A stretch of DNA of 64,000 nt from Phaeospirillum tilakii (GTDB taxonomy: Bacteria; Pseudomonadota; Alphaproteobacteria; Rhodospirillales; Magnetospirillaceae), in contig NZ_JBHUIY010000002.1 of the NCBI RefSeq assembly GCF_042683125.1, positions 1-64,000 on the forward strand, read 5' to 3'. Positions 25,314 through 33,721 of the stretch are shown here, piece after piece. How positions within the stretch are numbered: the first letter of the stretch is position 1; each line of letters begins with the position of its first letter. Under the pieces are notes generated by a model, which had not been told where the DNA came from, did not search any database, and saw nothing but the letters and a program-made list of their open reading frames with translations. A program made the translations under genes and the position numbers.

Positions 25314-27464
25314 TCAGTCCGCCGTGGCGCCCAGGGCGCCCTCGGCACGCGGTGCGGTGTGGTCGAGGCGCTCCCCCATGATCCGGAGCGCGCCGACGTC
25401 GAGAATCAGGGCGACGCAGCCGTCGCCCAGGATCGTGGCGGCCGAGATCCCCTCGACCGGGCGGTAATTGGCGTCGAGGCTCTTGATCACCACCTGCTGC
25501 TGGCCGAGCAGCTCGTCCACCAGCAGGCCGACCCGGTCGCCGCCGTCGGTTTCGACCACCACCACCAGCCCCCGGGTCGGCTGGGTGATCGCGTCGGGGA
25601 TCTCGAACAGCTGGTGCAGCCGCACCAGCCGGATGTAGTCGCCGCGCAGGGTCAGCACGTCGCCGATATTGACCAGGGTGCGGGCCTGCTGCGGGGTGGG
25701 GCGGAAGGATTCGACGATGTTGGTCAGCGGCAGCACGTAGCGCCGGCCGCCGACCGACACCAGCATCCCGTCCATCACCGCCAGCGTCAGCGGCAGCGAC
25801 AGCACGAAGCGGGTGCCCTGGCCCGGGCTGTTCTGCACCACCACCCGGCCGCCGATGTCCTGGATGTTCTTGCGCACCACGTCCATGCCGACCCCGCGTC
25901 CCGACACGTCGGACACCTTGGCGGCGGTCGAGAAGCCGGGCAGGAAGATCAGCTGGTCGATCTGCTCGTCGGTCAGGGTGGCGCCCCGGTCGATCAGGCC
26001 GCGTTCGACCGCCTTGTCGAACACCCGGCGGCGGTCGATGCCGTTGCCGTCGTCGGCGATCTCGATCACGATCCGGCCCGAGCGGTGCTCGGCGCCGAGA
26101 TGGAGGGTGCCCTCGGCCGGCTTGCCCCGGGCGATCCGCTCGTCGGGCGGCTCGATGCCGTGATCGAGGGCGTTGCGGATCAGGTGGGTCATCGGGTCGG
26201 ACAGGTGTTCGATCACCGTCTTGTCGACCTCGGTCGCCTCGCCGCTCATCACCAGCCGGGCCTGCTTGCCGAGCTGCTGGGCCAGATCGCGCACCAGCCG
26301 GGGCGCGCGGGCGAACAGCGCCTTGACCGGCTGGGCCCGGATCGCCATCACGCTTTCCTGCAATTCGCGGGTGTGATGCGACAGTTCCTGGAGGCCCTGC
26401 ACCAGTTCGGGATGGGATTCGACCGAGAAGCCCGAGGCCTGCTGGCCCAGCATCGCCTGGGTGATCACCAGTTCGCCGACCATGTTGACCAGCCGGTCGA
26501 TGCGGTCGAGATCGACCCGGATCGAGGCGGTCTGGATGCCGCCGCCGGGGCGGGGGGCGGCGGGGTGCGGGGTGGCGGGGTGTGGATCGACGGCAGCGGG
26601 GGGGTGGGCCTCGGCGGCCGGCAGCGGGGCGAACAGGCCCCAGCCCTCGCCCTCCTCGGCGGCGGGGGCGGCCGGCGGCGGGGCGAACAGGCCCCAGCCT
26701 TCGCCCTCCTCCTCGACCGGGGCGGCCGGCGTCACCGGCTCGATCGTCACCTCGGCGCTGGCGGTGTTGACGAATTCGAACACCGCCTCGATGTCGGCCC
26801 GCGCGCAGCGCCCGGTCAGGCGCAGCCGCCAGGACAGATAGCTTTCCTCCGCCGCCATCGCCACCAGGGTGGGCAGGCGGCTGCTGTCGACCTCGATTTC
26901 CAACGTGCCGAGGGAGGCCAGCTCGCGCAGCAGCAATTGCGGATCGTTGCCGGTCAGCAGCATTTCGGGCGCCGGGGCCAGCCCGATCGACCACACCGCC
27001 GGGGCGTCGGCGGGCGGTGGGGCGGCGGCCGCAGCGGCGGGGGGCGCGGGCGCGGGCGCGGCCTCGGATCCGACCAGGGCGGCCAGGGCGGCGCGGATCT
27101 CGCCGGCGTGATCGGGGGGCAGGGTCACCTCGTCCTGGGCGGCGCGGACGAAATCGCCCAGCCGGTCGGTGCCGCGCACCAGCAGGTCGGCGATCGCCGG
27201 GGTCAGCGTCACCGTGCCGGACCGCAGCGCGTCCATCGCCGTCTCGAACACATGGGCGAAGCGGACCAGCGCCTCGAAGCCGAAGGCGCCACCGCCGCCC
27301 TTGATCGAGTGGACGCAGCGGAAGACGGCGTTGAGGTCCTCGGGCTCGCCCTCGCCGGCCTGGAGACGGGCAAGAGTCTCTTCCGCCGCGGCCAGCAGCT
27401 CGGCGCATTCCTCGAAATAGGTCGCCTTGAAGCGCGACAGGTCGTAGGACTGATCCTCGCTCAC
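25314..27464 (-). CDS. cheA: Chemotaxis histidine kinase CheA
   Basis: Domains: P1 Hpt with phospho-His52 (CVHSIKGGGGAFGFEAL), a P2-like domain (about 155-247), a Pro/Ala linker, P3 dimerisation (about 312-375), P4 kinase (IRNALDHGIEPPDERI, EIADDGNGID, SGRGVGMDVVRKNI) and a P5 CheW-like domain. The linker carries a tandem repeat, EEGEGWGLFAPPPAA followed by EEGEGWGLFAPLPAA (about residues 252-284). The start is GTG 27464 with GGAGG 7 nt upstream. Length 716. Partners are CheW and the receptor downstream and CheY upstream. Confidence 0.95.
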   Translation of the reverse strand: MSEDQSYDLSRFKATYFEECAELLAAAEETLARLQAGEGEPEDLNAVFRCVHSIKGGGGAFGFEALVRFAHVFETAMDALRSGTVTLTPAIADLLVRGTDRLGDFVRAAQDEVTLPPDHAGEIRAALAALVGSEAAPAPAPPAAAAAAPPPADAPAVWSIGLAPAPEMLLTGNDPQLLLRELASLGTLEIEVDSSRLPTLVAMAAEESYLSWRLRLTGRCARADIEAVFEFVNTASAEVTIEPVTPAAPVEEEGEGWGLFAPPPAAPAAEEGEGWGLFAPLPAAEAHPPAAVDPHPATPHPAAPRPGGGIQTASIRVDLDRIDRLVNMVGELVITQAMLGQQASGFSVESHPELVQGLQELSHHTRELQESVMAIRAQPVKALFARAPRLVRDLAQQLGKQARLVMSGEATEVDKTVIEHLSDPMTHLIRNALDHGIEPPDERIARGKPAEGTLHLGAEHRSGRIVIEIADDGNGIDRRRVFDKAVERGLIDRGATLTDEQIDQLIFLPGFSTAAKVSDVSGRGVGMDVVRKNIQDIGGRVVVQNSPGQGTRFVLSLPLTLAVMDGMLVSVGGRRYVLPLTNIVESFRPTPQQARTLVNIGDVLTLRGDYIRLVRLHQLFEIPDAITQPTRGLVVVVETDGGDRVGLLVDELLGQQQVVIKSLDANYRPVEGISAATILGDGCVALILDVGALRIMGERLDHTAPRAEGALGATAD

Positions 27465-27506
27465 GCCGCGGCCTCCCAGCTTGGCATGGACTTTAGTCTT
27501 ATACCC

Positions 27507-27872
27507 TCAGGGGCAGACTTTTGCCACGATTTGCAACAGTTTCTCCGGGCTGAACGGCTTGACGATCCAGCCGGTGGCGCCGGCGGCGCGGCCTTCCTCC
27601 TTCTTGGCCTGCTCGCTTTCGGTGGTGAGGATCAGGATCGGGGTGCCGGCATGGCTGGGCAGGCCGCGCAGGCGGCGGACCAGGGTGATGCCGTCCATTT
27701 CGGGCATGTTGACGTCGGTGATCACCACGTCGATCTTCTGGCCCTGGAGGGCGCGCAGCGCGGCGACGCCGTTTTCCGCCTCGATCACGGTATAGCCGGC
27801 CCCGCGCAGGGTGAACGACACCATGTCGCGCATGGTCTTGGAATCGTCGACGGCCAGAATGCACTTGCCCAT
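27507..27872 (-). CDS. cheY: Chemotaxis response regulator CheY
   Basis: Single receiver domain of 121 residues. Acidic pair in ILAVDDSKTM, phospho-Asp53 in VVITDVNMPEMDG, Thr in ILTTES and Lys in WIVKPFSPEKL. ATG 27872 lies 6 nt after GAGGAG. An ATG two codons earlier sits too close to that site. It is the likely output that binds the flagellar switch, and the likely substrate of the CheZ-like protein encoded in the same operon. Confidence 0.94.
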   Translation of the reverse strand: MGKCILAVDDSKTMRDMVSFTLRGAGYTVIEAENGVAALRALQGQKIDVVITDVNMPEMDGITLVRRLRGLPSHAGTPILILTTESEQAKKEEGRAAGATGWIVKPFSPEKLLQIVAKVCP

Positions 27873-27886
27873 GGGCATCTCCTCGC

Positions 27887-28189
27887 TCAGGTGATCTTGC
27901 GCAGTTCGTCCGCCAGGCCGAGCCGGGCGAAGGCTTCGACGATGGAGGCGGTGGGGCGGACCAGGGCGAACGGGCGTTCGCCGCCGGCGAAATCGCGTCC
28001 GGCGGCGATCATCACCTGGATCGCCGCGGTCGACAGCCGGGCGACCCGGTCGGCCTGAAGGGTCAGCGCGGCGGTGCCGTCACGACCCAGCACGTCGAGC
28101 AGATGCTCCCGCAATTCACGCGCTGCGGGAAGATCGACGATTTCGGGCAGTTCGATCTCGAGCCGCCCGTCCGAGTCCTTGACTTCCAT
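27887..28189 (-). CDS. STAS-domain protein, first gene of the chemotaxis operon
   Basis: A 100-residue single STAS domain like anti-sigma-factor antagonists. DRVARLSTAAIQVMIAAGRDF holds the loop where Ser is phosphorylated in SpoIIAA relatives. No kinase partner other than CheA is nearby. It lies 14 nt upstream of cheY and is the promoter-proximal gene. STAS proteins open several alphaproteobacterial chemotaxis operons. The role here is unknown. Confidence 0.85.
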   Translation of the reverse strand: MEVKDSDGRLEIELPEIVDLPAARELREHLLDVLGRDGTAALTLQADRVARLSTAAIQVMIAAGRDFAGGERPFALVRPTASIVEAFARLGLADELRKIT

Positions 28190-28226
28190 GCCGGTTTCGC
28201 CAACTTCTTCGGTGGACCGACTCAGA

Positions 28227-28255
28227 ATGATACGGCAAATGCTAAACTTTCGTAA
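28227..28255 (-). promoter_or_regulatory. Candidate promoter of the chemotaxis operon
   Basis: On the minus strand: TTACGA (28255-28250), 17-nt spacer, TATCAT (28232-28227). Transcription would start near 28220, about 30 nt before the STAS gene. The -10 matches 5 of 6 bases. The region is shared with the divergent PYP-like gene. Confidence 0.5.
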
Positions 28256-28315
28256 GAGCCGAACCGTCCGGGCGTGTGCATGGCCAAAATAACCACTCAA
28301 GCCGGTCCGTGGAAC

Positions 28316-28696
28316 ATGACGGTGTATGCCTTTGATCCAGGCGACACCGACAATCCCTTGACGGCACTTGGCCCCGACGACCTCAGTAAAATACCCTACG
28401 GCGCCGCTGAATTGGACGCCGACGGCCGGGTGTTGTCCTACAATGACACGGAGCCCGACGACGGTGAGTCCGGGCGGCCCTCGCCGCTCGGGCGCGATTT
28501 CTTCGCCGAAGTGGCGCGCTGGGCCGGCAATTCCCTGCTGATCCGTGAATTCCGCCGGGGGGTCGAGGCCGGCGACCTCAACGTGGTGTTCGACTGCGCC
28601 ACCCCGCGCCTGCCGCACAAGGTGCGGATCCATTTCAAGGTCAGCCCGATCCTCGGCACCTACTGGGTGTTCGTCAAAAGGTTGCGCCGGCTCTGA
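28316..28696 (+). CDS. PYP-like PAS protein without the chromophore cysteine
   Basis: With the ATG at 28316 the protein has 126 residues, against 125 for photoactive yellow protein, and key positions match by number. Tyr42 and Glu46 of the chromophore hydrogen-bond network are present (VLSYNDTEPD), Phe62/Phe63 are present (GRDFFAEVARW), and the end TYWVFVKRL matches YWVFVKRV. The p-coumarate-binding Cys69 is replaced by Trp69. The protein should therefore not bind the PYP chromophore by a thioester and may bind another ligand or act as a PAS interaction module. In-frame starts at 28274 (GTG) and 28280 (ATG) are possible. It is divergent from, and shares a control region with, the chemotaxis operon. 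Confidence 0.8.
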   Translation: MTVYAFDPGDTDNPLTALGPDDLSKIPYGAAELDADGRVLSYNDTEPDDGESGRPSPLGRDFFAEVARWAGNSLLIREFRRGVEAGDLNVVFDCATPRLPHKVRIHFKVSPILGTYWVFVKRLRRL

Positions 28697-28726
28697 ACGG
28701 TCAGGCGGGCGACCGCCCCGCGCGCT

Positions 28727-28851
28727 CCGCGCGCAAACAGACACAGGTGAGGCGGGCTGCCGCCCGCCGGCCCGCTTGGAGGCTGGCGCCTCCAAACCTC
28801 CCCCTTTTTTATCGATGAAAACCAAGGGGGTCCGGGGCATCGCCCCGGCGG
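28727..28851. repeat. Intergenic hairpin repeat type B, copy 2 (inverted)
   Basis: The reverse complement of this stretch matches 17902-18030 almost base for base, including CCGGGGC-GAT-GCCCCGG, the ATCGAT-centred AT-rich core and the GGAGGC/GCCTCC hairpin. It lies between the convergent PYP-like and meaB genes. With copy 1 it brackets the chemotaxis/PYP-like block as an inverted pair about 10.7 kb apart. From 28852 to 28873 another GGGC/GCCC hairpin follows. Confidence 0.8.
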
Positions 28852-28873
28852 GCTCGCGGGCAGAGCCCGCGCC

Positions 28874-29878
28874 TCAGCCTTCGCCGCGAAACAGGGCGAC
28901 CAGTTCGCGCGCCGCCGCGCCGGGGGCGAGCCGGCCGTCGGCGACCGCCTGTTCCAGCGTGGGCAGCCGGGCGGCGATGCGGCCGTCGTCGCGCAGGCTC
29001 TGCAACAGGGTTTCCGAGATCTCGTTCCACATCCAGGCGTGGGCCTGGGCGGCGCGGCGGGCGGCGAGGGCGCCGCTGGCCCCCTGGCTGTCGCGGTGGC
29101 GCAACACCGTCTGCCACACCGAATCGATTCCGGTGCGGGTCAGGGCGGAGCAGGTTAGCACCGGCACCTGCCAGCCGTCGCCGGGGGCGGCGAGCAGGTG
29201 CAGGGCGCTGGCGTAATCGCGGGCGGCGCGGGCGGCGGCGGCGGCGAGGTCGCCGTCGGCCTTGTTGACGATCACCGCGTCGGCCAGTTCGACGATGCCC
29301 TTCTTGATTCCCTGCAATTCGTCGCCGCCGCCGGGGACCAGCACCAGCAGGAACATATCGACCATGTCGGCCACGGCGGTCTCGCTCTGGCCGACGCCGA
29401 CGGTCTCGACCACGATCACGTCGAAGCCGGCGGCCTCGCACACCAGCATCGCCTCGCGGGTGCGGCGGGCGACGCCGCCCAGGGTGCAGCCGGACGGGCT
29501 GGGGCGGATGAAGGCGCGCGGGTCGCGTGACAATTCCTCCATCCGGGTCTTGTCGCCGAGGATCGAGCCGCCGGTGCGCGGGCTGGACGGATCGACCGCC
29601 AGCACCGCCGGCCGGCCGCCCTGGGCCAGCACATGCAGGCCGAAGCTCTCGATGAAGGTGCTCTTGCCGGCGCCGGGGACGCCGGTGATGCCGACCCGGG
29701 CCGCGCCGCCGGTATGGGGCATCAGCTCGCTCAGCAGCGCCTCGGCGGCGGCGCGGTGGTCGGCGCGGGTGGATTCGATCAGGGTGATGGCGCGGGCGAG
29801 GGCACGGCGCTGGCCGGCCCGCACGCCTTGGGCCAGGGCGACGGGATCGAGCGGGGCAGGGGTCACGGGCGGGGTCAC
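28874..29878 (-). CDS. meaB: Methylmalonyl-CoA mutase-associated GTPase MeaB
   Basis: G3E-family GTPase that loads and protects the B12 cofactor of methylmalonyl-CoA mutase (formerly called ArgK). Walker A GITGVPGAGKSTFIESF, AVDPSSPRTGGSILGDKTRM (switch and Mg2+ site), VIVVETVGVGQSE and the base-recognition VNKAD. Length 334. The GTG start overlaps the upstream small gene's stop (GTGA). No mutase gene is in the window, so the partner is elsewhere. Ethylmalonyl-CoA mutase partnership is also possible. Confidence 0.92.
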   Translation of the reverse strand: MTPPVTPAPLDPVALAQGVRAGQRRALARAITLIESTRADHRAAAEALLSELMPHTGGAARVGITGVPGAGKSTFIESFGLHVLAQGGRPAVLAVDPSSPRTGGSILGDKTRMEELSRDPRAFIRPSPSGCTLGGVARRTREAMLVCEAAGFDVIVVETVGVGQSETAVADMVDMFLLVLVPGGGDELQGIKKGIVELADAVIVNKADGDLAAAAARAARDYASALHLLAAPGDGWQVPVLTCSALTRTGIDSVWQTVLRHRDSQGASGALAARRAAQAHAWMWNEISETLLQSLRDDGRIAARLPTLEQAVADGRLAPGAAARELVALFRGEG

Positions 29879-30234
29879 TTCCGGCGGGGACGGGGAGGGG
29901 GCGAGGCCGGCGCGGGGCCGGCGGAATGGGGCGGCAGGGGACGCGGCGGCGGCTGGGGCGGCGGCTGATCCTTCTGGTCGAGAAAGGCCAGGATCGCCAT
30001 CGACACCAGCTTGGCGCGGTCCTCGTCCGACAGGGCGTCGAGGATCTTGCGCTTGGCGCGGTGGATCTCGCCCGCCTCGCGCAGCAGGCGCGCCCGTTCC
30101 GCCGCCGCCGTCACCGCGGCGGCGGGGCGGGGCGGCGGGGACGCGGCGGGCGCGGCGCGGCGGGCGGGGGCGGGGGCCCGGGCCGCCGGCGCCGCGCCGA
30201 ACAGGCGGGCGATCCAGGCGAACATCGGCGCCAT
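29875..30234 (-). CDS. Small Pro/Ala-rich protein of unknown function
   Basis: 119 residues: an N-terminal amphipathic stretch (MFAWIARLFGAAP), an Ala/Pro linker, one charged helical core (LLREAGEIHRAKRKILDALS, then DEDRAKLVSMAILAFL) and a Pro-rich tail. It overlaps meaB by 4 nt, so it is probably translated with it. A second start, at 30225, is equally possible. No family recognised. The helical core looks like a protein-interaction element. Confidence 0.6.
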   Translation of the reverse strand: MAPMFAWIARLFGAAPAARAPAPARRAAPAASPPPRPAAAVTAAAERARLLREAGEIHRAKRKILDALSDEDRAKLVSMAILAFLDQKDQPPPQPPPRPLPPHSAGPAPASPPPRPRRK

Positions 30235-30327
30235 GCTAGCGCGACCGGCCGGCCGCTGTCACCGGCCGTCGCCGTGGCGCGGCGGCGGCGGCGGGCGATC
30301 GCCGATCACGACGCCCGATCACGACGA

Positions 30328-30356
30328 TTGAGCGACGCGGCGAGGTTGGCTACAGT
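30328..30356 (+). promoter_or_regulatory. Candidate promoter of the PAS-ftsK pair
   Basis: TTGAGC (30328-30333), exactly 17 nt, TACAGT (30351-30356), about 75 nt upstream of the PAS gene. Confidence 0.45.
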
Positions 30357-30431
30357 CGCGCACCGCGGAACGGTCGGGGGCGCGTCGCGCCCCGGCCCTC
30401 CCGGCTCGTTGCAGCATCGGGCGTGCCGACC

Positions 30432-30863
30432 ATGGATCTGGACCTGCTTCGTCATCCCCATCTGATCGCCCTGCGCCGCTGGTGGCTGGAACAGGGCGGC
30501 AGCCGGGGGCTGCCCTCCGCCGCCGACCTCAGCCCGACCATGCTGCGCCGCTGGCTCGACAACATGGTGGTGGTCGATGTCGATCCCGCCGGCGAGACCC
30601 GCTACGCCTATTATGGCGCCAACCTCGCCGCCGCCTTCGGCACCGACATGGTCGGCCGCTCGATCGACCAGCTGCCCGAGGCGCAGCGGGCGGTGCTGGC
30701 CCGCGAATACGACACCATCCGTCATGGCCGCGCCCCGGTGGCGCGCCGCCACACCGCCGATTTCGACGGGCAGACCCAGACCTGGGAACGCCTGCTGCTG
30801 CCCTTCTTCGACGGCGCCGGTGCCGTCGAGAAGATCATCGTCGCCGTCTACCGCCTGGAGTGA
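30432..30863 (+). CDS. PAS-domain protein (PAS_5 type)
   Basis: 143 residues forming one alphaproteobacterial PAS_5 domain: LSPTMLRRWLDNMVVVDVD, YAYYGANLAAAFGTDMVGRS and ERLLLPFFDGAGAVEKIIVA. No output domain is attached. ATG 30432 is preferred over the in-frame GTG 30423. One base separates its stop from the ftsK start, so the two are translationally coupled. A regulatory link to the DNA translocase is suggested only by this context. Confidence 0.75.
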   Translation: MDLDLLRHPHLIALRRWWLEQGGSRGLPSAADLSPTMLRRWLDNMVVVDVDPAGETRYAYYGANLAAAFGTDMVGRSIDQLPEAQRAVLAREYDTIRHGRAPVARRHTADFDGQTQTWERLLLPFFDGAGAVEKIIVAVYRLE

Positions 30864-30864
30864 C

Positions 30865-32955
30865 ATGAGCCCCGCCCAAGACGACAGCATGACCGCCGCC
30901 GACTTCAATTTCTGGTGCGCGGTCAACAGCAAGCCGTTCCGTCTGGTGCGCCATCGCTGGCCAGACGGCTCGGTCGAGTGGGACGTCGAGGTGTTCCCCG
31001 GCCGGCCCGAGGCCACCGTGGCCTACGGCACCGGCCAGACCGCCGAGAGCCCCGCCGCCGCCGCCGCCTTCGCCTTCGCCGCCGGGGTCGAATGGGGCGA
31101 GAGCTTCGCCCGCCCCGCCGGCGGCTGGGATGACGGCGCCGAGGCCGACGAGGCCGGGCCGGATCTCGATCCGCCGCCGGCCCCGACCGCCGCCGCGCCC
31201 CAGGTTCCGGCTCCCGCCGCGCCGGCCCCCGTGGTCCCGGCTCCCGTGGTTCCGGCCTCCGCCGCCGTGCCGGCCGCCGCGCCGGCCGCCTCGGGCCCGC
31301 TGGTGCTGTCGGTGCCGCGCGCCACGGTCACGCCGCCCGAGCGTCCCGAAGCGCCGTCCTTCGCCCCCGATCCGGTGCGGGCGGCGGTGATCCCCCCGCC
31401 CGAGCCGGAGCCCGCGCCCGAGGGCTATCAGCCGCCCGACATCGCGCTGTTGCAGCAGCCGCCGCCGCGCAGCCGGGTCGAGGAGGACGAGGAGGCGCTG
31501 GCCACCAACGCCCGCATGCTCGAAACCGTGCTGCGCAATTTCAAGGTGCGGGGCGAGATCATGGAGGTCCGCCAGGGCCCGGTGGTCACCCTGTACGAGT
31601 TCGAGCCGCTGCCCGGCACCAAATCCTCGACGGTGATCAACCTCGCCGACGACATCGCCCGCTCGATGAGCACGATCACCACCCGCATCGCCATCGTGCC
31701 GGGCCGCAGCGTGATCGGCATCGAGCTGCCCAATCCGATCCGCGAGACGGTCTATCTGCGCGAGATCCTGGAAAGCCCGGCCTTCCTCCAGCATTCCGGC
31801 CGGCTGCCGCTGGCGCTCGGCAAGGACATCGCCGGCGAGCCGGTGGTGGCCGACCTCGCCCGCATGCCGCATCTGCTGATCGCCGGCACCACCGGCTCGG
31901 GCAAGTCGGTCGGCATCAACGCGATGATCCTGTCGCTGCTCTACCGCTTCCGCCCCGAGGATTGCCGCCTGATCATGGTCGATCCCAAGATGCTGGAGTT
32001 GTCGGTCTATGACGGCATCCCGCATCTGCTGACCCCGGTGGTGACCGACCCCGACAAGGCGGTGCGGGTGCTGAAATGGGCGGTGCGGGAGATGGAGGCG
32101 CGCTACCGGGCGATGGCCCTGCTGGCGGTGCGCAACATCGACGGCTACAACGCCCGCCTGACCGAGCTGGCCGCCACCGGGCAGAAGGTCAGCCACCGCG
32201 TCCAGGTCGGCTTCGACCGCACCTCGCGCGAGCCGATCTTCGAGGAACAGCCGATCGACCTCAAGCCGCTGCCCCACATCGTGGTGCTGGTGGACGAGAT
32301 GGCCGACCTGATGATGGTCGCCGGGCGCGATCTCGAAGTGGCGATCCAGCGTCTGGCCCAGATGGCCCGCGCCGCCGGCATCCATCTGATCATGGCGACC
32401 CAGCGCCCCTCGGTCGATGTCATCACCGGCACGATCAAGGCCAACTTCCCCACCCGCATCTCGTTCCAGGTCACCTCGCGCATCGACAGCCGCACCATTC
32501 TCGGCGAATCCGGCGCGGAACAACTGGTCGGCCAGGGCGACATGCTGTTCATGTCGGGCGGCGGCCGGGTCACCCGCATCCACGGCCCGTTCGTCTCCGA
32601 CACCGAGGTCGAGCAGGTGGTGGCCCACCTCAAGTCGCAGGGCGAGCCCGATTATCTCGGCTCGATCACCGAGGACGAGGAGGACGAGGACCTGCGCGGC
32701 GGGGGCGGCGGCAGCGACGAGGGCGGCTTCACCAGCGGCGACGATCTCTACGATCAGGCGGTGGCGCTGGTCACCCGCGAGCGCAAGGTGTCGATCAGCT
32801 TCATCCAGCGCCAGTTGCAGATCGGCTACAATCGCTCGGCCCGGCTGGTCGAGCGGATGGAGGCCGAGGGGGTGGTGTCGCCCTCCAACCATCAGGGCAA
32901 GCGCGAGGTGCTGGCCCGGCGCTGGTCGGAGAACGGCGAGGCCGCCGAGTCCTGA
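30865..32955 (+). CDS. FtsK/SpoIIIE-type DNA translocase lacking the membrane domain
   Basis: 696 residues. The N-terminus (TAADFNFWCAVNSKPF...) is soluble, followed by an Ala/Pro linker (about residues 100-190). There are none of the four membrane helices of canonical FtsK. The motor is complete: alpha domain with GPVVTLYEFEPLPGTKSST, Walker A IAGTTGSGKSVGINAM, Walker B VVLVDEMADLMM, and QRPSVDVITGTIKANFPTRI. The C-terminal gamma winged helix (DQAVALVTRERKVSISFIQR) reads KOPS-type sites and activates XerD. It resembles soluble translocases such as Bacillus SftA in layout. ATG 30865 follows the PAS stop by one base; open frame before it belongs to a shadow. Confidence 0.88.
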   Translation: MSPAQDDSMTAADFNFWCAVNSKPFRLVRHRWPDGSVEWDVEVFPGRPEATVAYGTGQTAESPAAAAAFAFAAGVEWGESFARPAGGWDDGAEADEAGPDLDPPPAPTAAAPQVPAPAAPAPVVPAPVVPASAAVPAAAPAASGPLVLSVPRATVTPPERPEAPSFAPDPVRAAVIPPPEPEPAPEGYQPPDIALLQQPPPRSRVEEDEEALATNARMLETVLRNFKVRGEIMEVRQGPVVTLYEFEPLPGTKSSTVINLADDIARSMSTITTRIAIVPGRSVIGIELPNPIRETVYLREILESPAFLQHSGRLPLALGKDIAGEPVVADLARMPHLLIAGTTGSGKSVGINAMILSLLYRFRPEDCRLIMVDPKMLELSVYDGIPHLLTPVVTDPDKAVRVLKWAVREMEARYRAMALLAVRNIDGYNARLTELAATGQKVSHRVQVGFDRTSREPIFEEQPIDLKPLPHIVVLVDEMADLMMVAGRDLEVAIQRLAQMARAAGIHLIMATQRPSVDVITGTIKANFPTRISFQVTSRIDSRTILGESGAEQLVGQGDMLFMSGGGRVTRIHGPFVSDTEVEQVVAHLKSQGEPDYLGSITEDEEDEDLRGGGGGSDEGGFTSGDDLYDQAVALVTRERKVSISFIQRQLQIGYNRSARLVERMEAEGVVSPSNHQGKREVLARRWSENGEAAES

Positions 32956-33070
32956 GCCGGGGGCGGCCGTGCCCCCGCCCCGGACCTCCCATGCCGGGGT
33001 TGCATGGGCCGGCCGGGGGCGGGGGGTGTAGCCTGCCGCTGCCGGCATCCGGCCGGATCGGGGGGAGCCG

Positions 33071-33664
33071 ATGAGCTACGAAAAGACCATCAACGATTTC
33101 CACGATTCCCTGTTCGCCCGCCATCGCGGCGGCGACGGCAGCCTGGGCTGGCGGTCGAGGGACTCCCAGCAGGCCCGCTTCGACGCGGTGCTGTCGCAGG
33201 GGCCGCTCGACGGCATGTCGGTGCTCGACGTCGGCTGCGGCTTCGGCGATCTCGCCCCGGCGCTGAAGGCGCGGGCGCCCTCCGCCCGCTATACCGGCTG
33301 GGACATCAATCCGCAGTTCGTCGAGGTCTGCCGCGCCAACGCGCCCGATCTGGTCTTCGAGCGGCGCAACATCCTGGTCGATCCGCCCGAGACTCCGTTC
33401 GACGTGATCCTGTCGGTCGGGCCGATCAACATCGAACTCGGCAGCAACGAAGAGTTGATGCGGCGGATGCTGAAGGCGATGTACAAATCCTGCACCAGCC
33501 ATTGCGTGATGAGCATGGCCAGTCGCGAGACCCGCGGCGGGGGGCGTGACTTTCATTATTATGACCCCTGCAAGATGCTGGATTTCTGCTTCTCGCTGAC
33601 CAAGAACGTGATCTTGCGTCACGATTACCATCCCAGCGACTTCTGCGTGTTCCTGTTTCATTGA
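33071..33664 (+). CDS. Class I SAM-dependent methyltransferase
   Basis: 197 residues with the SAM-binding motif SVLDVGCGFGDLAPAL and acidic motif II in YTGWDINPQFVEVC. The C-terminal half is Cys-, Met- and His-rich (MYKSCTSHCVMSMASRE, DFHYYDPCKMLDFCF). The substrate is unknown. GGGGGGAG lies 5 nt upstream. It is monocistronic between ftsK and yajC. Confidence 0.75.
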   Translation: MSYEKTINDFHDSLFARHRGGDGSLGWRSRDSQQARFDAVLSQGPLDGMSVLDVGCGFGDLAPALKARAPSARYTGWDINPQFVEVCRANAPDLVFERRNILVDPPETPFDVILSVGPINIELGSNEELMRRMLKAMYKSCTSHCVMSMASRETRGGGRDFHYYDPCKMLDFCFSLTKNVILRHDYHPSDFCVFLFH

Positions 33665-33721
33665 GTCTGCGGTCGGGGCCGGTCGGTGTTTTCCACCAGG
33701 GCGCCCGGGGCGACTGGACGT

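Noticed and set aside
28274..28315. Upstream starts (GTG 28274, ATG 28280) for the PYP-like protein
   Set aside because: They add residues without PYP counterparts. ATG 28316 gives PYP length and matching residue numbers, although its ribosome binding site is weak.
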